Shown here in pieces: positions 8,074-15,281 of a stretch of 64,000 nt of DNA. The translations under genes were made by a program, and so were the position numbers. The notes under the pieces were generated by a model. It searched no databases. It was not told the origin of the DNA and was given only the letters and a program-made list of their open reading frames with translations. The stretch's first letter is position 1. The number at the start of each line of letters is the position of its first letter. The stretch is from Clostridiales bacterium (GTDB taxonomy: Bacteria > Bacillota > Clostridia > Christensenellales > Aristaeellaceae), in assembly GCA_004555155.1 (NCBI GenBank), contig SFJH01000004.1, forward strand, positions 1 through 64,000. The letters are read 5' to 3'.

Positions 8074-9021
8074 TCAGGATGACCGGCGGTGGATTTCGTC
8101 CAGCAGGGCGGTCAGGTTTTCATCGGAGTATTCGATCTCGGAGGAGTACAGCCGCGCCAGCTCGACCAGCCCGTCGAGCCCGTTCCGGCCGCCGCGCGCC
8201 ATGTCCGCGCCGCACAGATCCCGCAGAAGGCGGAAGATCAGCGCCGCAAAGGCGATGCGTCCGGAGACGTCGCCGTCATCCAGCGCGCCGGGGAGATGGC
8301 GATAGAGCAGATAGACCAGCAGCTGTTCAAAGGCGGTCTCCCAGGGCTCCGATTCGGGCAGAGGCGCGGGCGGCGCGCTGTCCAGTGCATCCAGACGGCT
8401 CGTCCAGTCCTCGTCCAGCCGCTCGAGGGATCTGAAAAAGGCTGTCCAGCGCCGGGAATCGGGGTCGAAGGCGAGTCCGGAGGCCTGCAGAAGGCGGCTC
8501 GCGCGCACCTCCACGGTCGTCGACCGATCCTGCGCCAGCGCGATCAGCCGACCGCGGAGGCCGGTGAGCGCCTCCTCCTCCGGGAGGATGGGATCCTCAA
8601 GCCCGTCGTCCGAGAGCTTGACGAGCCGCACCGGTTCGCGCCGGGAGAGGATCAGCCGACCCGCCGCTTCGCAGCACAGCCCCAGGCCGATCTCCGTCCG
8701 GTCGGAGAAGAAATTTCGAAATCGGGGATGGTCGGCGCAGATCTGGCAGAGACAGTCCTCGCCCAGCGACAGGATCAGATCGCACAGACCTTCGCCGTTC
8801 AGAAACGGGCAGCGCCCGTCCTCCGTCAGCCGGAAGCGCGCGCCGTCCCCGTCCTCGTCGATGCTGCCGCGCAGCCGGTCGCCCAGCGCGCCGGGCACGG
8901 CGCGAAAGCGGGAAAGGGCCTCGTCGTCCACGTCGATCTCCCATCCGGCGCAGCAGCTGTGTCGGCAGTCGCCCATCAGGCAGGAAAATCCGGCGTAATA
9001 ATCGGGTGCGATCAGCTTCAT
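8074..9021 (-). CDS. FliB-like cysteine-rich protein (flagellin lysine-N-methylase family)
   Basis: A 315-aa protein whose N-terminal half has the cysteine pattern of the family annotated as flagellin lysine-N-methylase: C14, C19, C23, C24 in CLMGDCRHSCCAGWEID, then C71 (CPFLNGEGLC) and C90/C92/C95 (CLCQICADHPRF). The clustered cysteines suggest a metal or Fe-S site. No flagellar gene is present in the window, so the flagellin link is only by family name. GGAGGA precedes the ATG. A much longer frame extends upstream but lacks a start signal and crosses the divergent PHP gene. A minus-strand promoter lies at 9053-9081. Confidence 0.7.
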   Translation of the reverse strand: MKLIAPDYYAGFSCLMGDCRHSCCAGWEIDVDDEALSRFRAVPGALGDRLRGSIDEDGDGARFRLTEDGRCPFLNGEGLCDLILSLGEDCLCQICADHPRFRNFFSDRTEIGLGLCCEAAGRLILSRREPVRLVKLSDDGLEDPILPEEEALTGLRGRLIALAQDRSTTVEVRASRLLQASGLAFDPDSRRWTAFFRSLERLDEDWTSRLDALDSAPPAPLPESEPWETAFEQLLVYLLYRHLPGALDDGDVSGRIAFAALIFRLLRDLCGADMARGGRNGLDGLVELARLYSSEIEYSDENLTALLDEIHRRSS

Positions 9022-9052
9022 AGCGTCCTCCATGCGGTTGTGGAATGGAAAC

Positions 9053-9081
9053 AGTATAATCCCTGTGTGGACAAAATGCAA
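9053..9081 (-). promoter_or_regulatory. Promoter of the FliB-like gene
   Basis: Minus-strand TTGCAT (9076-9081) and TATACT (9053-9058) with a 17-bp spacer, about 30 bases before the start codon. Confidence 0.6.
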
Positions 9082-9109
9082 CGGCTGCAGTAGAAGTTTT
9101 TCGGGAGCA

Positions 9110-9138
9110 TTGCGCGCGGGCGGCGGGAATGGTATACT
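9110..9138 (+). promoter_or_regulatory. Promoter of the PHP-domain gene
   Basis: TTGCGC (9110-9115) and TATACT (9133-9138) with a 17-bp spacer, 46 bases before the start codon at 9184. The -35 element is weak. Confidence 0.5.
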
Positions 9139-9183
9139 GATGGCATAGCCCCCGGAAGATTCTGAAGAAACAGAGGGAAGAGC

Positions 9184-10566
9184 ATGAAAACCGAGCTGTA
9201 CGACTACGATATTTATCCCAAGGTGATCCCGGAGAACAAGCCTGTGACCGTCACCGTGCGCCCGCTGGGCCTGCACAGCGCGTTTCCTGCGCAGACGACC
9301 GTGAAGGTCTGCCCGCTGCAGGAGCGCAGATATCCGCTGGACGACAGCGAAAAGAGCGGCGGCGAGTACGCCGTGACCCCGGACGCGGACGGCTGCATCC
9401 GCTTCACCCACTGCTTCCATGGCGAGCAGGAGCACTTTGTGCGCATCTATGCCGGCGAAAAGCGGCTGTGTCAGCTGGCGGTCTATTCGGTGCACGAGGA
9501 TCTCAGCGGCATGATTCCGCTGCTGGGCGATCTGCACCTGCACACGATCCGCTCCGACGGCCGCGAGGATCCCGCGATCGTGGCCGCGCACCTGCGCCAG
9601 CAGGGCTACGATTACATCGCCATCACCGATCACGAAAATTTCTCCGGCGCGCTGGAGGCCATCGACGCCTATCAGGACGCGCCCATCGAGATGAATCTGA
9701 TGACCGGCGAGGAGGTGCACATGCCCGATTGCCCGATTCACGTGGTGCACGTGGGCGGCCGGTACAGCGTCAACGCCATGGTGGACGAAAATTACGCCCG
9801 CATCGACAAAAAGAATCCGGGCATGTCCGACCGCCACCCCGCCGCGTGGCGTAAGGTCGAGGGCTCGGACTTCCCCGGAACGATGAACGCCGAGGAATTC
9901 CATCGGGCCGTGGAAGCGTACGCCGGGACGCTGCCGACGATCCCGGAGGGACTGCCGCGGTTTGTTTACGCAGGCTTCGCCTGGGTGTGCGATCAGATCC
10001 GCAAGGCCGGCGGACTGGCCATCTTCGCCCATCCCTACTGGATCAACGACATGTTCCATGTGGACGAGCGGCTGACCCAGTACATCTTCGACCAGCGCGC
10101 CTTTGACGCCTTCGAGGTGCTGGGCGGCGAGAACTACTTCGAGCAGAACGGCTTTCAGGCCGCGCACTATTACGAGGCCATGGCGAAGGGCGAGCCGATG
10201 CCCATCGTCGGCAGCTCCGACAGCCACAGCTCCGTCAACAACCGCAATGCCTTCATCGCCAAGACCATCTGCTTCGCCCGGGCGAACGACACGCCGTCGA
10301 TCCTCTCCGCCATCCGCGCCCGCCGCACCGTGGCGGTGGACGCCATCAGCGCGGAGTACCGGCTGGTGGGCGAGTACCGGCTGGTGAAGTACGCCTGCTT
10401 CCTGATGGACAACTACTTCCCGCTGCGCCGGGAGGCCTGCGTCGAGCAGGGCCGCGCCATGAAGGAATACTACTGCGGCGACCGCGAGGACGGTTTGAGC
10501 ATGCTCAAGGCGCTCGACGGCCGCACCGAGAAGATGTGGCGCAAGTATTTCGCGTTTGATTTTTGA
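9184..10566 (+). CDS. PHP-domain metal-dependent phosphoesterase
   Basis: A 460-aa protein with a PHP-type metal site: DLHLHTIRSDG at residues 116-126, ITDHENF at 147-153, a later AHPYW motif and GSSDSH near residue 345. These histidines and aspartates bind the trinuclear metal centre of PHP hydrolases. The first 110 residues form a separate, probably beta-rich domain that I do not recognise. No signal peptide is present, so it is likely cytoplasmic. GAGGGAAG precedes the ATG. The gene stands alone, divergent from the FliB-like gene and convergent with the lar operon. The substrate is unknown. Confidence 0.85.
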   Translation: MKTELYDYDIYPKVIPENKPVTVTVRPLGLHSAFPAQTTVKVCPLQERRYPLDDSEKSGGEYAVTPDADGCIRFTHCFHGEQEHFVRIYAGEKRLCQLAVYSVHEDLSGMIPLLGDLHLHTIRSDGREDPAIVAAHLRQQGYDYIAITDHENFSGALEAIDAYQDAPIEMNLMTGEEVHMPDCPIHVVHVGGRYSVNAMVDENYARIDKKNPGMSDRHPAAWRKVEGSDFPGTMNAEEFHRAVEAYAGTLPTIPEGLPRFVYAGFAWVCDQIRKAGGLAIFAHPYWINDMFHVDERLTQYIFDQRAFDAFEVLGGENYFEQNGFQAAHYYEAMAKGEPMPIVGSSDSHSSVNNRNAFIAKTICFARANDTPSILSAIRARRTVAVDAISAEYRLVGEYRLVKYACFLMDNYFPLRREACVEQGRAMKEYYCGDREDGLSMLKALDGRTEKMWRKYFAFDF

Positions 10567-10576
10567 ATCACAAATG

Positions 10577-10615
10577 AAAATCTCCTGCCGGATGATTTCC
10601 GGCGGGAGATTTTTT
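10577..10615. terminator. Bidirectional terminator between PHP gene and lar operon
   Basis: A 15-bp stem of AAAATCTCC-T-GCCGG type (10577-10591 with 10599-10615) is followed by a run of T on the plus strand and preceded by A residues that serve as the T run on the minus strand. It sits directly between two convergent stop codons. Confidence 0.85.
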
Positions 10616-11905
10616 TCAGGCCTCGTCGCTCTTCCGGGCGAGACTTGCCGCGTCCGAAAGGCTGATGTTCTGCTTGCGGGCGATGGCCGCGAGATCCTCG
10701 TACTCGTACTTGGAGCGGTGTACTCCGTAGCCCGAGGCGTCCTTGCGCCGAACCGGGCCGCAGGGGGTTTCCACCGTCACGGTCTTCCGGTCGAGCACGT
10801 GGCGGCGCATCGAAGCTTCCCGCACGCCCAGCGTGGAGGTGTGGCGGAACAGCAGCGCAACCATCTCGTCCCGGCTGTCCTCGGCGCACATCACGCGGAT
10901 CAGCGTGCCGGGGCGGGACTTTTTCATGCCGATGGGCAGCGTGTACACGTCCAGCGCGCCGCCGTCGAACAGCCGCTCCATCGCAAAGCCGATCTCTTCG
11001 GCGGTCATGTCGTCCACGTTGCAGGAGAGCTCCAGCACCGAGTCGCGCTTCGATGCAGATTCCCCCAGCATGGCGCGCAGACAGTTGGCGGCCTCGAAGT
11101 CCTTTTTGCCCATGCCGTAGCCGACGGACTGCACGCGCATGGGCGGCATGTCCGCGAAGCGGTCGGCGAAGTGGGTCAGCAGCGCCGCGCCGGTGGGCGT
11201 GCACATCTCGCCGCGGATCTCCCCGGCGTAGACCGGCGCGCCCTCCAGAATCAGCGCCGTGGCCGGGGCCGGTACCGGCAGCAGACCGTGGGCGCAGCGC
11301 ACCTGGCCGTGCCCTACGCGAATCGGGGAGACGACCACCTCGTCCGGGTGGATCGTGTGCATCAGCAGGCAGACGGCGGCGATATCCGCCACCGCGTCCA
11401 TCGCGCCCACCTCGTGAAAGTGGATCTGCGAGACCTCCACGCCGTGCACCCGGCTCTCCGCTGCGGCGATGCGGGCGTAGACCGCCATCACGTTGTCCGC
11501 GACCGCCTTGGGAAGATCGAGGTGTCCACGGACGATGTGCTCGATGTCCGCCATCGAATTGTGCGCGTGGCTGTGATGATGTTCATGACCGTGGTCATGG
11601 GAATGGTCGTGTTCGTGGGGATGATCATGGTCGTGGGGATGGCCGTGCTCATGGGGATGAGCATGATCATGGGAATGATCGTGATCCAGGCTCTCCTCCT
11701 CGCAGCCGTTTACCGTTACGGACAGATGCGTGCCGGTGACGCCGCACTTCACGCTCGTCTCCCGGCGAAATTCCACGCCGGGCAGTCCGAGACCGTTGAG
11801 CGTTTGGACGAAGCCGTCCGGATCGGGGAGAAGCTCCAAAAGCGCCGCGGCGAGCATGTCGCCGGCCGCGCCCATGCCGCAGTCCAGATAGAGGGTTTTC
11901 ATCAT
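10616..11905 (-). CDS. larC: Nickel-pincer cofactor biosynthesis protein LarC (nickel insertion)
   Basis: LarC inserts nickel into the pyridinium bis-thiocarboxylate precursor in a CTP-dependent step. The protein (429 aa) begins with the family signature YLDCGMGAAGDMLAAALLEL. It then has a histidine-rich stretch at about residues 75-115 (DHDHSHDHAHPHEHGHPH and more), which probably binds or stores nickel. In Lactobacillus plantarum the gene is read through a programmed frameshift joining LarC1 and LarC2; here it is one continuous frame. The two adjacent ATGs overlap the larB stop, and AAGGAG lies upstream. It is the last gene of larE-larB-larC. Confidence 0.95.
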   Translation of the reverse strand: MMKTLYLDCGMGAAGDMLAAALLELLPDPDGFVQTLNGLGLPGVEFRRETSVKCGVTGTHLSVTVNGCEEESLDHDHSHDHAHPHEHGHPHDHDHPHEHDHSHDHGHEHHHSHAHNSMADIEHIVRGHLDLPKAVADNVMAVYARIAAAESRVHGVEVSQIHFHEVGAMDAVADIAAVCLLMHTIHPDEVVVSPIRVGHGQVRCAHGLLPVPAPATALILEGAPVYAGEIRGEMCTPTGAALLTHFADRFADMPPMRVQSVGYGMGKKDFEAANCLRAMLGESASKRDSVLELSCNVDDMTAEEIGFAMERLFDGGALDVYTLPIGMKKSRPGTLIRVMCAEDSRDEMVALLFRHTSTLGVREASMRRHVLDRKTVTVETPCGPVRRKDASGYGVHRSKYEYEDLAAIARKQNISLSDAASLARKSDEA

Positions 11906-12666
11906 TGACGCTCCTTTTTGACGTTGATGTGGTTGATCATGCTGGCGAGATAGCCCGCGCCGAAGCCGTTGTCGATGTTCACGACGGACACGCCGCTGGC
12001 GCAGGAGTTGAGCATCGACAAAAGCGCCGCCAGCCCGTTGAACGCCGCGCCGTAGCCCACGCTGGTGGGCACCGCGATCACGGGGCAGTCGGCCAGACCG
12101 CCGACGACGCTGGCCAGCGCGCCCTCCATGCCCGCGATGGCGATGATCACGGTGGCGCTCATGATCTCGTCCAGATGGGAGAGGGTCCGATGCAGTCCGG
12201 CCACGCCCACGTCGTACAGCCGCACGACCTCGTTGCCCAGCGCCTGCGCCGTCAGCGCGGCCTCCTCGGCCACGGGGATGTCGCTGGTGCCGCCGGTGGC
12301 CACGACGATGGTGCCGATTCCATCCGGCTCCGGCAGCGCGCCGATGATGCCGACGCGCGCGTCGGCGGCGTAGCGCAGCGCGTGCTTTGCGCCCACCATC
12401 GCCGCCGATTCCGGCGAGAGTCGGGTGATCAGGATGGTTTCCTGACCGTTTTTCAGCATGGCGTCCGCAATGCCGACGATCTGTTCCGGGGTCTTGCCCG
12501 CGCCGTAGATCACCTCCGCCGCGCCCTGGCGCACCTTCCGGTGCAGATCGACCTTGGCGTAGCCGATGTCCTCGAAGGGTGCGGTCTTCAGCTTCAGAAG
12601 CGCCTCGTCCACGGTTACGTCGCCGCGCTGAAGCGCCTCCAGCGTTCTGCGAATGTCGGTGTTCAT
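11902..12666 (-). CDS. larB: Nickel-pincer cofactor biosynthesis protein LarB
   Basis: LarB carboxylates the pyridinium ring of nicotinic acid adenine dinucleotide and hydrolyses the phosphoanhydride, the first step of cofactor synthesis. The protein (254 aa) shows the C-terminal PurE-like domain (ARVGIIGALPEPD, VATGGTSDIPVAEEAALTAQ, GMEGALASVVGGLADCPVIA). The N-terminal part has the typical FEDIGYAKVDLHR segment. Start chosen at the ATG with GGAGGTG six bases upstream. It overlaps larE by four bases and larC by four bases (ATGA junctions), so the three are translationally coupled. Confidence 0.95.
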   Translation of the reverse strand: MNTDIRRTLEALQRGDVTVDEALLKLKTAPFEDIGYAKVDLHRKVRQGAAEVIYGAGKTPEQIVGIADAMLKNGQETILITRLSPESAAMVGAKHALRYAADARVGIIGALPEPDGIGTIVVATGGTSDIPVAEEAALTAQALGNEVVRLYDVGVAGLHRTLSHLDEIMSATVIIAIAGMEGALASVVGGLADCPVIAVPTSVGYGAAFNGLAALLSMLNSCASGVSVVNIDNGFGAGYLASMINHINVKKERQ

Positions 12667-13409
12667 GCCCGCACCTCCAGATCCAGCAATACGGTTTCGT
12701 AGGCCTTCTTCAATGCATTCAGAATGGCCGGGCGCTTCTCCAGCAGCAGCGGCAGCTGGGCTTCGGTCACCTGGATGCGCGCGCCGCCGTGGAACATCCG
12801 CACGCGGAAGTCCGAAAAGCCCATCGCGCGCAGCGCGTCCTCCGCCGCTTCGGTCTTCTGAAGCTTCTCCGGAGTGATGGCCTCGCCGGTGGGAATCCGG
12901 GTGGCGAGACAGGCGTAGGCGGGCTTGTCCCAGGTGAACAGTCCCGCTTCCCGGGACAGGCGGCGGATCTCGGCCTTCGTCAGCCCGCACTCCCGAAGCG
13001 GCGAGCGCACCGAAAGCTCCTTCAGCGTCCGCGTACCGGGGCGGTCGGAGGCGTCGTCGGAGGCGTTGGTGCCGTCCATCAGCACGGAAAAGCCGTCTTC
13101 ATGCGCCGTGCGGAGAATGGCGGAGAAGATGCCGGTCTTGCAATAGTAGCACCGGTCGGCGGGGTTGGCGGCCACGCGGGGATCCGCCAGCGCGTCCGCG
13201 GTCAGCACCCGCAGATCCGCGCGCAGCTCCTCCGCCAGGCGCAGCGCGTCGTCCAGCTCGAACTGGGGCTGAAACGCCGACTTCACATAGTACGCCCGCA
13301 CCTCCGCGCCGGACTGGATCGCCGCGTACAGCAGATACGCCGAATCCACGCCGCCGGAAAAGGCCAGCGCGACCTTCGGTTGTTCCGCGAAAAAATCCTT
13401 CAGCGTCAT
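12663..13409 (-). CDS. larE: ATP-dependent sulfur transferase LarE, three-cysteine type
   Basis: LarE adenylates the carboxylates made by LarB and replaces them with thiocarboxylates. The protein (248 aa) has the PP-loop SGGVDS at residues 18-23 and the segment YACLATRIPTGE with C167, which aligns with the sacrificial cysteine of the L. plantarum enzyme. Two more cysteines, C87 and C90 in DRCYYCKTG, make a three-cysteine set like that of LarE proteins that carry a [4Fe-4S] cluster and can turn over. That subclass assignment is inference. GGAGGA precedes the ATG at 13409. A ten-residue longer start has no ribosome-binding site. Confidence 0.93.
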   Translation of the reverse strand: MTLKDFFAEQPKVALAFSGGVDSAYLLYAAIQSGAEVRAYYVKSAFQPQFELDDALRLAEELRADLRVLTADALADPRVAANPADRCYYCKTGIFSAILRTAHEDGFSVLMDGTNASDDASDRPGTRTLKELSVRSPLRECGLTKAEIRRLSREAGLFTWDKPAYACLATRIPTGEAITPEKLQKTEAAEDALRAMGFSDFRVRMFHGGARIQVTEAQLPLLLEKRPAILNALKKAYETVLLDLEVRA

Positions 13410-13440
13410 GTAGGTTCCTCCATACAAGCACAAAGACACA

Positions 13441-13496
13441 AGACCTCTCCGGGAGAGGCCTCATGCCTTCATAGCATATTTCCATCGCTTTTGCAA
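13441..13496 (-). promoter_or_regulatory. Promoter and leader hairpin of the lar operon
   Basis: Minus-strand TTGCAA (13491-13496) and TATGAA (13468-13473) with a 17-bp spacer. The leader then contains a hairpin with 7-bp arms (13444-13450 with 13452-13458) before the larE ribosome-binding site. No known nickel riboswitch pattern is recognisable. Confidence 0.5.
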
Positions 13497-13571
13497 TATT
13501 GAGCGGGAATCTTCGGATTCCATGACCGCTTCCTGCGGCCGGAATCATGATACAATGGATTCGCCGTTTTG

Positions 13572-14153
13572 TCAAGGGCGGTTTGGGCGGAACAGGGATC
13601 GCGCGTCGGGATCGACCGGGCCGCGCAGGCGCATCAGCAGCTCCTCCGCAGCGGCCAGTCCGGCGACGTCGCAGGCTGCGCCGCACAGGGACGGGAAGCA
13701 CGCCATTCGAAAGCAGAAGGGTAGCGCGAACACCGCCAGTCCCGTCGCCTTGTTCAGCAGCGTGTGGGGCGGCGCGAGGGGACGGCGCTTCGCGGCGGCG
13801 ACGATGGCGCTCAGCATCCGCAGCGCAGCGACGCCCATCACGCCGAGCCGCACGGTCTGCGGAAGCGCCGACTAGATCGCCGGGAGCAGGCGAACCATCG
13901 CGCACGCGAAGAACAGCAGGTCGGCAGCGCTGTCCAGCCGTGCGCCGAGGTTCCCGGCAACGCCGAGCCGCCGCGCCAGCCAGCCGTCCGCCGCGTCGGT
14001 GACGCCGCAGAGCGCGTACAGCGCGTAAAATCCGGGCGAGAAGGGGCGGGTCAGCGACAGTCCGGGCGCGGCGAGGATGCGCAGAACCGTCAGGGCGTTG
14101 GGCAGCGCGCTCAGGAGGACAGCGCGTTTTTGCAACTGATCAGGATGTGACAT
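13572..14153 (-). pseudogene. CDP-alcohol phosphatidyltransferase interrupted by an in-frame amber codon
   Basis: The first 93 codons encode the CDP-alcohol phosphatidyltransferase signature, seen as DAADGWLARRLGVAGNLGAR followed by LDSAADLLFF, with the aspartates that bind metal and CDP. A TAG at 13872-13874 then stops the frame. The same frame continues for almost 100 codons with the rest of a typical family member, including KRRPLAPPHTLLNKATGLAVF, to a stop at 13572. Together the two parts have the normal length of about 190 residues for PgsA-like phospholipid synthases. Either the gene is inactivated, the stop is read through, or it is a base error. The start overlaps the preceding gene by 43 bp. 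Confidence 0.75.
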
Positions 14154-14551
14154 GGCGCAAAGATGAGCGCGAACAGCGTCAGCAGCGTCGAGCGGCTGAC
14201 GATTCCGCTGAACAGGAACAGTGCGGATGGCAATATGGACAGCGACAGCGCCCGAAAGAGGCTGTTCTTCCGGAAGCACACCGCCCAGACGCCGCAGTAC
14301 AGGATTGTCAGCGCCGCATCGACGATCAGATACAGCGCGAAGGCTTCGTCAGAGGAAAAGCCGAAGGAGCTGCCCGGGACGTTGAAGATCATCGCCGCGA
14401 AGCAGCCGAACCGGCCGATCGGCTCCAGAATCTCGACAAACCGGCATCGCCAGGCGTTTTCGAAGCCCTCCGGATGCTTCTGCATGAAGAGAAGGTTGGG
14501 AATCATGATGACGGCCATGAAGATCAGGCCGAAGGGATTGAGCCAGGTCAT
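14111..14551 (-). CDS. Small multi-spanning membrane protein, function unknown
   Basis: A 146-aa protein with about four to five hydrophobic segments (for example FGLIFMAVIMIPNLLFM, EAFALYLIVDAALTILYCGV, LSLSILPSALFLFSGIVS). I do not recognise a family. GGGAGG lies eight bases before the ATG, 14 bp after the stop of the 81-residue gene. It belongs to the operon of the TetR-controlled ABC transporter and overlaps the start of the broken phosphatidyltransferase gene, so its product may act with that membrane enzyme or with the transporter. Confidence 0.6.
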   Translation of the reverse strand: MTWLNPFGLIFMAVIMIPNLLFMQKHPEGFENAWRCRFVEILEPIGRFGCFAAMIFNVPGSSFGFSSDEAFALYLIVDAALTILYCGVWAVCFRKNSLFRALSLSILPSALFLFSGIVSRSTLLTLFALIFAPCHILISCKNALSS

Positions 14552-14565
14552 GGAGCCGCCTCCCG

Positions 14566-14811
14566 CTATGCGCGCACCCGCGTGGCGGCGGCCAGTCCCA
14601 GCATGGCGCAGAGACTCAGCCCCAGCGCCGTGTTTTCGAACAGGCCGAGACTGGTGAGCACTGCGCCCAGCGCCAGTCCCAGCGCCGCGCCCCATACCAG
14701 ATTCCGTCGGCGGTGCTGAGGGTTTTCATCGGTTGTCTGCCCGGAGGCGACCAGCGCCAGCGACAGCCCCATCAGGAGCCATGGAAGCGCGCTGGAAATA
14801 AAGTCCTTCAT
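14566..14811 (-). CDS. Small two-helix membrane protein, function unknown
   Basis: An 81-aa protein with two or three predicted helices (FISSALPWLLMGLSLALVAS, LVWGAALGLALGAVLTSL, LGLSLCAMLGLAAATRV) and a short charged loop (TTDENPQHRRRN). AGGAGA precedes the ATG. No family is recognised. It lies between an anchored protein gene and another small membrane protein gene in the ABC transporter operon. Confidence 0.6.
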   Translation of the reverse strand: MKDFISSALPWLLMGLSLALVASGQTTDENPQHRRRNLVWGAALGLALGAVLTSLGLFENTALGLSLCAMLGLAAATRVRA

Positions 14812-14867
14812 GTCAGAGTTCTCCTGTTGTTGGATGAAGATCAGCCGGGGAAAGGCGTTCAGATGTT

Positions 14868-15272
14868 TTATGACGCGCTCCCCTCGGCGCGGCGGATCTG
14901 GAAGTCCACGCTGCCAACCGCCCTCTTGCCGGATACCTCCAGGAGGTAGTCGCCGTCGGCGGGGATGTTCACGGTGAACGCATCGCAGATGGTTCCGTCG
15001 CTTTCGCAGAGGGGCGTTTCGCCCGGGAGTCCGACGCAGACGTGCAGCGCACCGGCGTCGCAGTTTACGGTAATCTCCACCGCGTCCCCCTGTGAAAGGG
15101 GATAGCTTTCGCTCAGCACGGTGTTCAGCGGGTGGAATTCCACGTGGAGGCTGTCGTCGTTTCCGATCCGCGAATAGCGCGACTGCCCGGGACGTGCGAT
15201 TCCGGTCAGAAGGATGACCGCCGCGAGGGCGATCAGCGACAGCGCGAGAATGATCCTGGTTTGCGTTTTCAT
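14868..15272 (-). CDS. Membrane-anchored or exported small protein, function unknown
   Basis: A 134-aa protein with one N-terminal hydrophobic segment (ALSLIALAAVILLTGIA) that could be a signal anchor, followed by an acidic extracytoplasmic part predicted to be mostly beta strands (VEITVNCDAGALHVCVGLPG, ADGDYLLEVSGKRAVGSVDF). Two cysteines beyond the anchor could pair. No family recognised. It starts 9 bp after the ABC permease gene, so it is part of the same operon and may be an accessory subunit. Confidence 0.6.
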   Translation of the reverse strand: MKTQTRIILALSLIALAAVILLTGIARPGQSRYSRIGNDDSLHVEFHPLNTVLSESYPLSQGDAVEITVNCDAGALHVCVGLPGETPLCESDGTICDAFTVNIPADGDYLLEVSGKRAVGSVDFQIRRAEGSAS

Positions 15273-15281
15273 AGCGATCCT

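Noticed and set aside
8074..10227. 717-residue minus-strand frame covering the FliB-like gene and the opposite-strand PHP gene
   Set aside because: The extra N-terminal 400 residues have low-complexity shadow composition and overlap a clear gene on the other strand; the start with a ribosome-binding site is at 9021.
11488..11670. Short frames opposite the histidine-rich part of larC
   Set aside because: They are complements of the HD-codon repeats; no start signals.
13410..13560. Possible nickel-cobalt riboswitch upstream of larE
   Set aside because: Only one short hairpin is present; the multi-stem junction and conserved guanines of that class are not visible.
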